From the NCBI GenBank assembly GCA_014061035.1, contig JACGMN010000122.1, forward strand, positions 1 to 8,419: a DNA stretch of 8,419 nt, given 5' to 3'. The notes under the pieces were generated by a model. It was not told where the DNA came from and made no database searches. It saw only the letters and a list, made by a program, of their open reading frames with translations. Both the position numbers and the translations under genes were made by a program. This document shows, piece by piece, positions 1-5,697 of the stretch (the stretch's first letter is position 1; each line of letters opens with the position of its first letter). The DNA is from Candidatus Methanophagales archaeon (GTDB taxonomy: Archaea > Halobacteriota > Syntropharchaeia > Alkanophagales > Methanospirareceae).

Positions 1-172
1 TCGAGGCTGTCCAACAATAACTCAACAACCAACAGATATTATACAATAGTACACACTTCTAAAAAAAGCGCCTTCTTTCTAACTCATTGTACATTTATAA
101 CCTGATTTTTTTTTCAAATAACAAAAACACCACTTAGAAGAAGACCTAACTTAATTCCAAGCGAAATGGGAC

Positions 173-230
173 CGAAAAGCTTTTATTATGACATATACAA
201 TCATTTATTAGTTATATAATTAAGGAGATG
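173..230 (+). promoter_or_regulatory. Putative transposase promoter and ribosome binding site
   Basis: A purine-rich CGAAAAG (173-179) followed by CTTTTATTAT (180-189) resembles an archaeal BRE plus TATA box. A second TATA-like stretch, TTATATAATTA, lies at 211-221. AAGGAGATG at 222-230 is a near-consensus Shine-Dalgarno placed correctly for the ATG at 238. It is the strongest ribosome binding site in front of any gene in the window. The choice of TATA element is uncertain. Confidence 0.4.
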
Positions 231-237
231 GTGTGGA

Positions 238-1419
238 ATGACAGTAAAAAGCGACAAAATGGGGCAGTCATGGCTATTGCCCCCGGATATTAGTGATCTC
301 ATACCGGGAGACCACATTTGCTACCTGGTTATTGCTATTGTGAAGGGTATAGATGTTAGTGAAGTGGAGCAGAAGTACAGGTCAGGACCTGGAAATCCCG
401 CGTATTCACGCCGGATGCTGCTAAGACTGATGATAATGGCATCGGTTGATGCTATATGGTCTTCGAGAAAGATAGCAAAGCTCGCTCATGAGAATGTAGT
501 TTACATGTACCTCACCGGGAATGAGAAGCCCGATTTCAGGACGATATGCAATTTTAAAAATGAGTGCAAAGAGCTAATTGAGTATACGTTCAAAGAAACC
601 GTTGCCGCTGCCAAAGCGATTGGAATTCTGGGTCTGGGACATATCTCAACGGATGGGTCCAAGATGAAAGCAAATGCCTCAAACAATTACACACTGGGCA
701 AGGAAGAGATAGAGGAGATCAGGAAGATAATAGAGAGAGGGATTGCGATAGACGATGAGGAAGACAAGCTCTATGGGGACAAGAGGGGCGATGAACTTCC
801 ACCCGATCTCAATACACTGGAGAAGCTTCGCGAGAAGATAAAGGAGATTGAAGAAGCCTCAGGCAAGAAAATGAAGACCGCGGCGAAGAATATTGTCGGG
901 CAGCATGCACTTGGCGATGAGAACGATAAGGAGAAGGTAATGGAAAAGCTCGATAAGGCGGAAGAGGAGATAAATAAGAGCGGTCAAAGCGCTATAAGTA
1001 TTACTGACCCTGAAGCAAGATTTATGATGAACAAGAAGGAGCGAATCGAATTGTCATACAACCAGCAAATCACCGTAGACCACGATTCGGGGATAATTCT
1101 AGCTAATGACGTTACTCAGGATTGCACTGACCATAACCAGCTGCAGCCGCAGATAGAAATGACTGAGGAGAACATAGATGGGTTGCCAGGAGGGACAACG
1201 GTGAGCATGGATAATGGCTACTTCAACGGTCCCAACCTGCGGTATTTGGAGAAGAATGAGGTGGATGGCTATATTCCGGACAGCAAGCAGGCTCAGGAGG
1301 CGAAGGGTAAGAAGATGGAGGATAGGGATAGTCCATACTCGAAGGAGAATGCTCATAATCTGAGGGTGATGTGGGGTAAATTAGGTAGCCGTGTGGCGGC
1401 TTTAGGTAATGTACAATAA
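238..1419 (+). CDS. IS1182 family transposase with internal deletion
   Basis: This is a 393-residue DDE transposase. The N-terminal DUF772-like domain spans about residues 10-115 and includes the RYSRRMLLRL-like stretch around 48-65. The first catalytic Asp is D139 in STDGSKMKANAS. A charged, probably coiled-coil insert follows at about 155-250. Family motifs TDPEARFM (256-263) and SYNQQITVD (273-281) come next, then the second Asp, D325, in SMDNGYF. After residue 370 the family normally continues with a cysteine-rich zinc-ribbon-like stretch and the segment carrying the catalytic Glu. Here the protein jumps to AHNLRVMWGKL, which resembles the extreme C-terminus of full-length relatives. The likely reading is an in-frame internal deletion near 1345-1350, leaving a protein without its third catalytic residue. 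The ATG is preceded by a strong Shine-Dalgarno (AAGGAGATG, 222-230). Family assignment is secure; the deletion is inferred from memory of family layout. Confidence 0.85.
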   Translation: MTVKSDKMGQSWLLPPDISDLIPGDHICYLVIAIVKGIDVSEVEQKYRSGPGNPAYSRRMLLRLMIMASVDAIWSSRKIAKLAHENVVYMYLTGNEKPDFRTICNFKNECKELIEYTFKETVAAAKAIGILGLGHISTDGSKMKANASNNYTLGKEEIEEIRKIIERGIAIDDEEDKLYGDKRGDELPPDLNTLEKLREKIKEIEEASGKKMKTAAKNIVGQHALGDENDKEKVMEKLDKAEEEINKSGQSAISITDPEARFMMNKKERIELSYNQQITVDHDSGIILANDVTQDCTDHNQLQPQIEMTEENIDGLPGGTTVSMDNGYFNGPNLRYLEKNEVDGYIPDSKQAQEAKGKKMEDRDSPYSKENAHNLRVMWGKLGSRVAALGNVQ

Positions 1420-1450
1420 ACTTGAGGGATTAATTTGTGGGACGGCCTCC

Positions 1451-1534
1451 CTGAACCGTGAACCGTGAACCTTCTCTTGGTGATTGGTGATTGGTGATTG
1501 GCTGTGAACCTAGAACCTAGAACCCCGAACCCGA
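1451..1534. repeat. Heptad repeat array downstream of raSEA
   Basis: This is a degenerate tandem array with a 7-bp period. GAACC cores start at 1453, 1460 and 1467 and again at 1506, 1513, 1520 and 1527. They are separated by four 7-bp units of the type TTGGTGA/TTGGCTG at 1478-1505. The array fills the whole gap between the right end of the insertion sequence and the stop codon of the minus-strand raSEA gene at 1539. Relative to raSEA transcription the core reads GGTTC and begins within 8 nt of the stop codon. Confidence 0.9.
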
Positions 1535-1538
1535 GTAC

Positions 1539-2534
1539 TCACAAAAAAGGCTTTGAATCAAACAAAAACGCATCATAGTCTATCAATGCCTGCCATACAT
1601 CCTTACATCCGCATGCAAAATCCAGCTCGTCGAGCCGCTTGAATACGCTCAGGTCTTGTGTTATATTGAATTTCTTTATCGCTTTCTTTATCTCGTTATC
1701 GCACGCACCACAATTATGCGGGCCTCTTTTATACCCTGCACCCACCGGGTCAGAGATCACCACAAAGTCTCGTCTCTTTATCTCTGTTATCGCATCAACA
1801 ACGCTCCAGAGCAACGGTGGTCTGTAATATCCGTCTCTCCATAGGTTTTCTAACGGCGTGTATTTTTGTATATTGCAGAGGTTCAACGAGATAGTAGAGG
1901 AATAATCAGAGACGAGTTCAGCAGATTTGATAGCATCTTCTATCGCCCTCTTTTCCGATACAAATGGCGGTTTGAGCAAAAGATACGTCTTTACTATCGC
2001 ACCACAGCCTATCACGGTATCTGCCGCAGTTCTGTAATCGTCGAACGAGAAGCCTTTTTTTATATACTCTGACCTGATGAAATCATTCGCGGTCTCTAAC
2101 CCGATAGCGAACTCAAGATTCTCAATACCGTTAAGACTCTCGATCTTCTCTGCACTCACAAATTCCGGTCTCGTCTCTACGACGAGTTTCTTGACCGCTT
2201 CTCTTCTTTTCACCATCTCTGCTATCGCTCTTCTCGTATCGCTCGATATTTCCTGTTCGTCGAGGAAGCTGCCAGAAGTGAAGATCTTGAGTATGAACTC
2301 TTCTTCCGGGCAGTCTCTTAACGCTCGTTCAAGTTGCGTTAAAATGTCTGCTTGCACCAGTCTTGCGTCTGCAGATTCCTGCCAGTAGCCGCACATCACG
2401 CATCTTCGCCACTGACAGCCTGCGGTTCTCAAAATAACAGTCAAGGATTTTATCGCTCTACGCTCTTCAGTGAAGAAATCGTAATCGTACCATGAGGCTA
2501 CCGGGGTTTTATTCTTATTTTTATACATCCGCAT
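1539..2534 (-). CDS. raSEA: Archaeosine biosynthesis radical SAM protein RaSEA
   Basis: This 331-residue radical SAM protein matches the RaSEA family, which works with ArcS to convert the preQ0-lysine adduct at position 15 of archaeal tRNA into archaeosine. The motif LRTAGCQWRRCVMCGYW gives C40-x4-C45-x2-C48, the ligands expected for the SAM-binding [4Fe-4S] cluster, with the Elp3-like spacing of this family. The C-terminal section has HNCGACD (about 273-279) and FACGCKD (about 306-312), so four more cysteines could bind metal. The typical family phrase RGPHNCG...D is present near residue 270. Two in-frame ATGs lie at the start (residues 1 and 3); only a weak AGGA-like motif precedes them. 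It is last in a minus-strand run after a GNAT gene, 47 nt away. No ArcS or ArcTGT is in the window. A generic Elp3-like radical SAM protein is the alternative. Confidence 0.85.
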   Translation of the reverse strand: MRMYKNKNKTPVASWYDYDFFTEERRAIKSLTVILRTAGCQWRRCVMCGYWQESADARLVQADILTQLERALRDCPEEEFILKIFTSGSFLDEQEISSDTRRAIAEMVKRREAVKKLVVETRPEFVSAEKIESLNGIENLEFAIGLETANDFIRSEYIKKGFSFDDYRTAADTVIGCGAIVKTYLLLKPPFVSEKRAIEDAIKSAELVSDYSSTISLNLCNIQKYTPLENLWRDGYYRPPLLWSVVDAITEIKRRDFVVISDPVGAGYKRGPHNCGACDNEIKKAIKKFNITQDLSVFKRLDELDFACGCKDVWQALIDYDAFLFDSKPFL

Positions 2535-2550
2535 TTTTAAAATCCTGATT

Positions 2551-2570
2551 ATCTGCGTTCATCTGCGTCC
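2551..2570. repeat. Tandem 10-bp repeat between GNAT and raSEA
   Basis: Two adjacent copies of ATCTGCGTYC occupy 2551-2560 and 2561-2570, in the 47-nt gap between the GNAT stop codon and the raSEA start. Relative to transcription of these genes the units read GRACGCAGAT. They sit just upstream of the weak raSEA ribosome binding region. Confidence 0.6.
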
Positions 2571-2581
2571 GATTATAAAAT

Positions 2582-3139
2582 TTATTCTTTCTCGTATCCC
2601 TCCACCTTCCGCTCGTATGTCTGGACGAGCATCCCCTGAATTTGCTCCCACGGTTCACCTACTTTGTAAAAGTTATATCTCTTCATAGCGCGCTCGCAGG
2701 GCTCGTTACCTATTAATATATTCACATAATTCACAGCACACTTATTTGCTTTCGCAAACTCCACGAACTGCTCGTACATTGCGTATGCCACGCCCCGGTT
2801 TTGATATTCTGGAAGAACCGCCTGTTGTTCGCCATAGCACCCTCGCTCGGTTATGGACGCTTTATAAACACCGACCAATCTACCCTCGACACGAAGACCG
2901 AAGAAGAAATAGCCAGAGTCTATCTCTTTCTTTATTTCTGCCTCAGACATTGCACGCCTCAAACGCCATTCCACCGGATAATTGTATGCTTTCGACCATA
3001 CCGCCTTGTAAAGTGCCGCGATATCGCCACTGTCCGCTTTACTCAATTCTATTACGCGATCTCTCCTTCCAAAACGTGCTCTATCTATATCCGTATCTGT
3101 ATCCGTATCTGTATCTATATCACTATCACACGTAGTCAT
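2582..3139 (-). CDS. GNAT family N-acetyltransferase with Asp-Thr repeat N-terminus
   Basis: This 185-residue protein transfers an acetyl group from acetyl-CoA to an unknown acceptor. The GNAT fold starts at about residue 29 (VIELSKADSGDIAALYKAVW). The central strand is FFFGLRVEGRLVGVYKASI, and the acetyl-CoA-binding motif A is AVLPEYQNRGVAYAMYEQF, with QNRGVA at 113-118. The last helix and strand include NEPCERAMKRYNFYKVGE, a typical motif B region. Residues 5-19 are an acidic Asp-Thr/Asp-Ile repeat encoded by a 6-bp tandem repeat and are not part of the fold. No good Shine-Dalgarno precedes the ATG. An AGGAG sequence inside the coding region, just before VIEL, suggests translation could instead begin at a non-ATG codon there, such as the TTG of residue 32. 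The start is therefore uncertain. It lies 13 nt after the truncated four-helix-bundle gene and upstream of raSEA, possibly in one transcript. Confidence 0.8.
   Translation of the reverse strand: MTTCDSDIDTDTDTDTDIDRARFGRRDRVIELSKADSGDIAALYKAVWSKAYNYPVEWRLRRAMSEAEIKKEIDSGYFFFGLRVEGRLVGVYKASITERGCYGEQQAVLPEYQNRGVAYAMYEQFVEFAKANKCAVNYVNILIGNEPCERAMKRYNFYKVGEPWEQIQGMLVQTYERKVEGYEKE
3082..3127. repeat. Coding 6-bp tandem repeat in the GNAT N-terminus
   Basis: TATC recurs every 6 bp at 3082, 3088, 3094, 3100, 3106, 3112, 3118 and 3124, with variable dinucleotides between copies (CG, TG, TA, AC). On the minus strand it encodes alternating Asp and Thr/Ile/Ser residues. Because the period is a multiple of three, copy-number changes keep the reading frame. 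Confidence 0.9.
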
Positions 3140-3152
3140 CTTCTTACTAAGA

Positions 3153-3341
3153 TTATTTATAACTATTCAGGTTCAACGCAAAGTTGATGAATACACGAAC
3201 GGTAGCCCGTGTTCGTCTGGCTTTCTTCAGACCGTAGTCTTTTGCAAATCCTGGCTTCCTTGTTAGATGGTACACTTTCCGGGTCAGTTCTCGCGCCAGT
3301 TGCCATGCCTCAATATCTTCAAACCGTTCAATTTTCATCAT
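3153..3341 (-). CDS. Truncated four-helix-bundle (23S IVS/S23-like) protein
   Basis: This is 62 codons. Residues 2-39 (MKIERFEDIEAWQLARELTRKVYHLT...FAKDYGL) match the N-terminus of the four-helix-bundle family once called S23 or 23S rRNA intervening-sequence protein. Members are usually around 115-125 residues and continue after the FGL position with a conserved stretch of the type DQIRRAxxSIxxNIAEG. Here residues 40-62 are an unrelated Arg/Asn-rich tail followed by a stop, so only the first helix and part of the second remain. The breakpoint lies near 3225, and a 6-bp inverted repeat (3195-3200 with 3211-3216) lies in the tail. It is probably a non-functional remnant. It is preceded by the heptad array at 3352-3406 and followed after 13 nt by the GNAT start. 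The family call is good; whether any protein is made is unknown. Confidence 0.6.
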   Translation of the reverse strand: MMKIERFEDIEAWQLARELTRKVYHLTRKPGFAKDYGLKKARRTRATVRVFINFALNLNSYK

Positions 3342-3351
3342 CTTCTAACTC

Positions 3352-3406
3352 CGAACCCCGAACCCCGAACCGTGAACCGTGAACCCCGAACCTGTATCCT
3401 GTATCA
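3352..3406. repeat. Heptad repeat array downstream of tsr3
   Basis: GAACC cores recur with a strict 7-bp period at 3353, 3360, 3367, 3374, 3381 and 3388. Two TGTATCM heptads at 3393-3406 follow in the same phase, and the last of them includes the tsr3 stop codon (3404-3406). The array fills the gap between tsr3 and the truncated four-helix-bundle gene. Relative to tsr3 transcription the core reads GGTTC. Confidence 0.92.
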
Positions 3407-3925
3407 TGCCTCTTCATCGTACATATACAAATACCTTTTCTGTATCGCCACTACTTCAGTACTGTCCATAGCCTCAGAATATGACTGTAATCTCTCCTCA
3501 TTTAACCGCAGAAAATCAGTTCCCCACTTAAATTTTGCGAGTAGCGATTCTGCTTGCTCCTGCTCGCCGAGGATGAACAGGGCAGCGGCAAAAGCTTCTG
3601 CTGAACTCAGAACGAAGGGTTTGCCATAATTGACTGGATTAGCAGCTATCAAATAGGGTAAAGCCCGCTTTTTCCTCTTCATACGTATCAAAAGATCGTC
3701 AAAAGCGCTTATTTGCTTCCATGAGCAATCAAAGACCGTTATGCTGGTCGTAGATGTGCGATCTACCGGAGAGAGCGCCCTTTCCGCGACCGGAACCAGG
3801 ACGACAGTTTTATAAGGTATTCGTCGCACCGTCTTGACCGTTGTTATCAAACCCAAACGTGCTAATTTCTTCGCTGTGCACTTCTTCGCATCGCACTGTC
3901 CTACGTCGTAAGCATACAATCGCAT
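3404..3925 (-). CDS. tsr3: 16S rRNA aminocarboxypropyltransferase Tsr3 (DUF367)
   Basis: This 173-residue protein matches Tsr3, which transfers the 3-amino-3-carboxypropyl group of S-adenosylmethionine to a (pseudo)uridine in the small-subunit rRNA near the decoding site. The N-terminal RLI-like segment has DVGQCDAKKCTAKKL (7-21, with C11 and C16). The family signatures follow in order: FDCSWKQ (65-71), LPYLIAANPVNYGKP (89-103), LSSAEAFAAALFILG (106-120) and LLAKFKWGTDFLRLN (128-142). Length is typical for archaea. Its start lies 15 nt after the stop of the TIM-barrel gene, so the two are probably co-transcribed; AAGGT about 12 nt upstream is a weak ribosome binding site. The stop codon lies within the last heptad of the downstream repeat array. 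Confidence 0.93.
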   Translation of the reverse strand: MRLYAYDVGQCDAKKCTAKKLARLGLITTVKTVRRIPYKTVVLVPVAERALSPVDRTSTTSITVFDCSWKQISAFDDLLIRMKRKKRALPYLIAANPVNYGKPFVLSSAEAFAAALFILGEQEQAESLLAKFKWGTDFLRLNEERLQSYSEAMDSTEVVAIQKRYLYMYDEEA

Positions 3926-3940
3926 TCCGCTTTATTTACC

Positions 3941-4735
3941 TTACCGGTAGTTATTGATAAACTCCAAACTCTCTATTCCTCCATTTAAGGTGTACAGTTC
4001 CAGCACCATGACCCCTTCATAACCGTTATTATTGATTCCACGCATTATCTTATTCCAATCCTGGTTACCCTGCCCAAGTGGCAGATGGAGGTCGTCCGTA
4101 CCGAAATTATCGCTCGCATGCAGGTGTATTATCTCTACATCATCAGCCTTAGCAGTAATACCCAGGAACTCATCTAACTTTTTTGTCGTATTTGCATGTG
4201 CTATGTCAACACATACACCAAGGTTATCCATCCTCGCAGAACGCACTATTTGGATCAGTTCATCGGGATACCTTCCCATCAGCATATTCGCAGACGTCAA
4301 ATTCTCGACCGCTATCCGCAATCCCCGGTCAGCAGCAAATTCACAGAGCGTAATCAAGGCAGCAACAGACTTCTGAATAGCCTTCTCCGGCATCTGCATT
4401 GATAATGGCGAAAAAGTACCGGGATGCACCACACAGATATTATCGATGAACTCGTAAGTGTTCTCTATACTCTCTTTTATCTGCCGTATGCTCTCCTCTC
4501 TCATCCGCTCGTTCACACTTGCTATATTAATATCAGATAGCGGAGCGTGTAAGGAGAGGATAAGGTCTGTTGTCTCGTAGATATTTCGCAGACTGTTTCG
4601 CAACACTCCGTCCACTTTTTGCCGTCCTTCATCCAATATCTCAAACCCCTGGAAACCTATATCCTCCATCCGGTATATCCAGTCCATAGGATCGCTATTT
4701 GCGTCAACCGAGGAGAAACTTATCTTTAGTTTCAT
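3941..4735 (-). CDS. TIM-barrel sugar phosphate isomerase/epimerase-like protein
   Basis: This 264-residue protein belongs to the xylose isomerase-like TIM-barrel superfamily (AP endonuclease family 2 fold). Strand-end motifs occur in the expected order: ILSLHAPLSD (59-68, H63), CVVHPG (101-106, H104), RIAVENLT (140-147, E144), GVCVDIAHAN (173-182, D177 and H180), IIHLHASDNFGTDDLHLPLGQG (202-223, H206, D209, H217) and VMVLELY (242-248, E246). E144, D177, a His from 206-217 and E246 are the probable divalent-metal ligands. The GQG-NQDW segment after the HLPLG stretch is common in both endonuclease IV-like and sugar epimerase members, so the substrate cannot be told. It is the first gene of the minus-strand run, 15 nt before tsr3. 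No clear Shine-Dalgarno is visible, and the transcript may have a very short leader. Confidence 0.85.
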   Translation of the reverse strand: MKLKISFSSVDANSDPMDWIYRMEDIGFQGFEILDEGRQKVDGVLRNSLRNIYETTDLILSLHAPLSDINIASVNERMREESIRQIKESIENTYEFIDNICVVHPGTFSPLSMQMPEKAIQKSVAALITLCEFAADRGLRIAVENLTSANMLMGRYPDELIQIVRSARMDNLGVCVDIAHANTTKKLDEFLGITAKADDVEIIHLHASDNFGTDDLHLPLGQGNQDWNKIMRGINNNGYEGVMVLELYTLNGGIESLEFINNYR

Positions 4736-4764
4736 GCTATAATATTTACCATTCGTATCAAGTA

Positions 4765-4776
4765 GTAAATAATAAG
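4765..4776 (-). promoter_or_regulatory. Possible TATA element for the TIM-barrel gene
   Basis: On the minus strand this reads CTTATTATTTAC, about 36 bp before the ATG at 4735. That spacing would give a short leader if transcription starts 25-27 bp downstream. The region is AT-rich, so a chance match is possible. Confidence 0.3.
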
Positions 4777-4796
4777 AATCCGTGTCTTAAATAGAA

Positions 4797-4838
4797 GGCA
4801 CTGTTATACTGGCACTGTTATACTGGCACTGTTATACT
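4797..4838. repeat. Three perfect copies of a 14-bp repeat in the divergent promoter
   Basis: GGCACTGTTATACT is repeated exactly at 4797-4810, 4811-4824 and 4825-4838. Each unit carries a TTATACT core that resembles an archaeal TATA element. The block ends 16 bp before the first ATG of the inositol-monophosphatase-family gene and lies about 60 bp upstream of the divergent TIM-barrel gene. It could be a stacked operator or promoter, or a simple replication-slippage repeat. Confidence 0.9.
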
Positions 4839-4854
4839 TTATGTACAATAAAAA

Positions 4855-5697
4855 ATGGGTAGAGAAGATAAAATGGAGATGAAAGAGTTGTTGGAGATTT
4901 CTTCAGAGATCAGGGATTCACTGCAGACCTATATCTCAGAGACCGAAGACGTTGGCGAAGTAGTAAAAATAAGGTCAGGGGACGTAACGAGGAAAATAGA
5001 CCTTTTTGCAGAAGAAGCACTGGAGAAAGCTCTACAAAGCCGTGAGCTCTGCGCGCGGATAATATCAGAGGAGTTGGGGGACCACGTCTACCCCAAAGGG
5101 GGCGATCCGGAATTTACACTCATCTTTGATCCTATAGATGGGTCCACCAATGCGGTACTTGATATCCCGTTCTTCTGCTCTGCTATCGCGTATTCACCGA
5201 AGGTGGAGCATGTTACATTTGACGATCTGCAAGCTGGTGTTGTTGCGACCATCTATGGTAAAACATATTATGCGATGAGGGGTGAAGATGCATGGGTAGA
5301 TGGTACGCGGCTGCCTCGTAGTTTAAAAGGAATGACAAAACGCGTCTTTTCTGTCTATACCTACGGTGCTGCCTCAATACCTGAGGCACTGATAGAGTTT
5401 CAAAAGGGAAGTGAGAATATTATTCGTATGCTTGGCAGTATCGCGATGGAACTATGCTTAGTTGCAGAAGGTGCACTGGATGCGGTAATAGACGTGCGAG
5501 ACATAATAAACGGTTATGATATTGCAGGATCGGTGGTCATCTTAAAAGAGGCGGGAGGAATTATAACAGATTTAAATGGGAACGACTTCGGACCAGAGAC
5601 AGAGGTTGGGAAGACGGAGAATGTCTCTCTTATTGCTGCTTTAAAGCAGAATAGTGTTATACAGAGATGGCCGATATTGTATCATCGAAATGATTGA
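4855..5697 (+). CDS. Inositol monophosphatase / archaeal fructose-1,6-bisphosphatase family protein
   Basis: This 280-residue Mg2+-dependent, Li+-sensitive-type phosphatase has all family motifs. SGDVTRKIDLFAEEAL is at 41-56. IISEELGD has the metal ligands E72 and E73. FDPIDGSTNA has D92 and D95. GSIAMELCLVAEGALDAVID is at 194-213, and NGYDIAGSVVILKEAGG has D222, the third metal-binding Asp. Archaeal members act on inositol-1-phosphate, on fructose-1,6-bisphosphate in gluconeogenesis, or on both; the sequence alone does not decide. The start is uncertain. The ATG at 4855 has no Shine-Dalgarno and gives an extra MGREDK, while ATGs at 4873 and 4879 would begin closer to the conserved helix. The 14-bp triple repeat lies directly upstream. 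The stop overlaps the start of the LUD-domain gene by 8 nt, suggesting coupled translation. Confidence 0.88.
   Translation: MGREDKMEMKELLEISSEIRDSLQTYISETEDVGEVVKIRSGDVTRKIDLFAEEALEKALQSRELCARIISEELGDHVYPKGGDPEFTLIFDPIDGSTNAVLDIPFFCSAIAYSPKVEHVTFDDLQAGVVATIYGKTYYAMRGEDAWVDGTRLPRSLKGMTKRVFSVYTYGAASIPEALIEFQKGSENIIRMLGSIAMELCLVAEGALDAVIDVRDIINGYDIAGSVVILKEAGGIITDLNGNDFGPETEVGKTENVSLIAALKQNSVIQRWPILYHRND

Larger units (their letters stand above)
3..1449 (+). mobile_element. IS1182-type insertion sequence, probably non-autonomous
   Basis: The element is bounded by imperfect terminal inverted repeats. The left end at 3-17 reads GAGGCTGTCCAACAA, and the right end at 1435-1449 reads GAGGCCGTCCCACAA on the minus strand, so 13 of 15 positions match. 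It encloses one transposase gene, with about 220 bp of AT-rich non-coding sequence on the left and only 30 bp on the right. The left leader contains a run of nine T at 106-114 that could terminate transcription entering from outside, and a TATA-like stretch. At about 1.45 kb it is shorter than is usual for the family, which agrees with the internal deletion seen in the transposase. The right end abuts a heptad repeat array. Only two bases precede the left end, so a target duplication cannot be judged. Confidence 0.75.

Noticed and set aside
106..114. A run of nine T as a terminator feature of its own.
   Set aside because: No gene end precedes it in the window, so I only mention it as a possible insulator within the insertion sequence.
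1451..1534. The spaced short repeats as a CRISPR array.
   Set aside because: Units are only 7 bp, contiguous and without unique spacers, and no cas genes are present.
1639..2388. Several plus-strand frames of 60-100 codons opposite raSEA.
   Set aside because: They are antisense shadows with no recognisable motifs, lying across a gene with clear radical SAM signatures.
3267..3629. A plus-strand reading frame of 120 codons across the heptad array and the tsr3 3' end, giving a Pro-Glu-Arg-Thr repeat peptide.
   Set aside because: It is the translation of the 7-bp array plus antisense of tsr3. There is no promoter or ribosome binding site, and tsr3 on the other strand is well supported.
5654..5689. 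An upstream ATG that would lengthen the LUD protein by 12 residues.
   Set aside because: It would overlap the phosphatase gene by 44 nt and adds residues with no family counterpart. The ATG at 5690 gives a normal 8-nt overlap.
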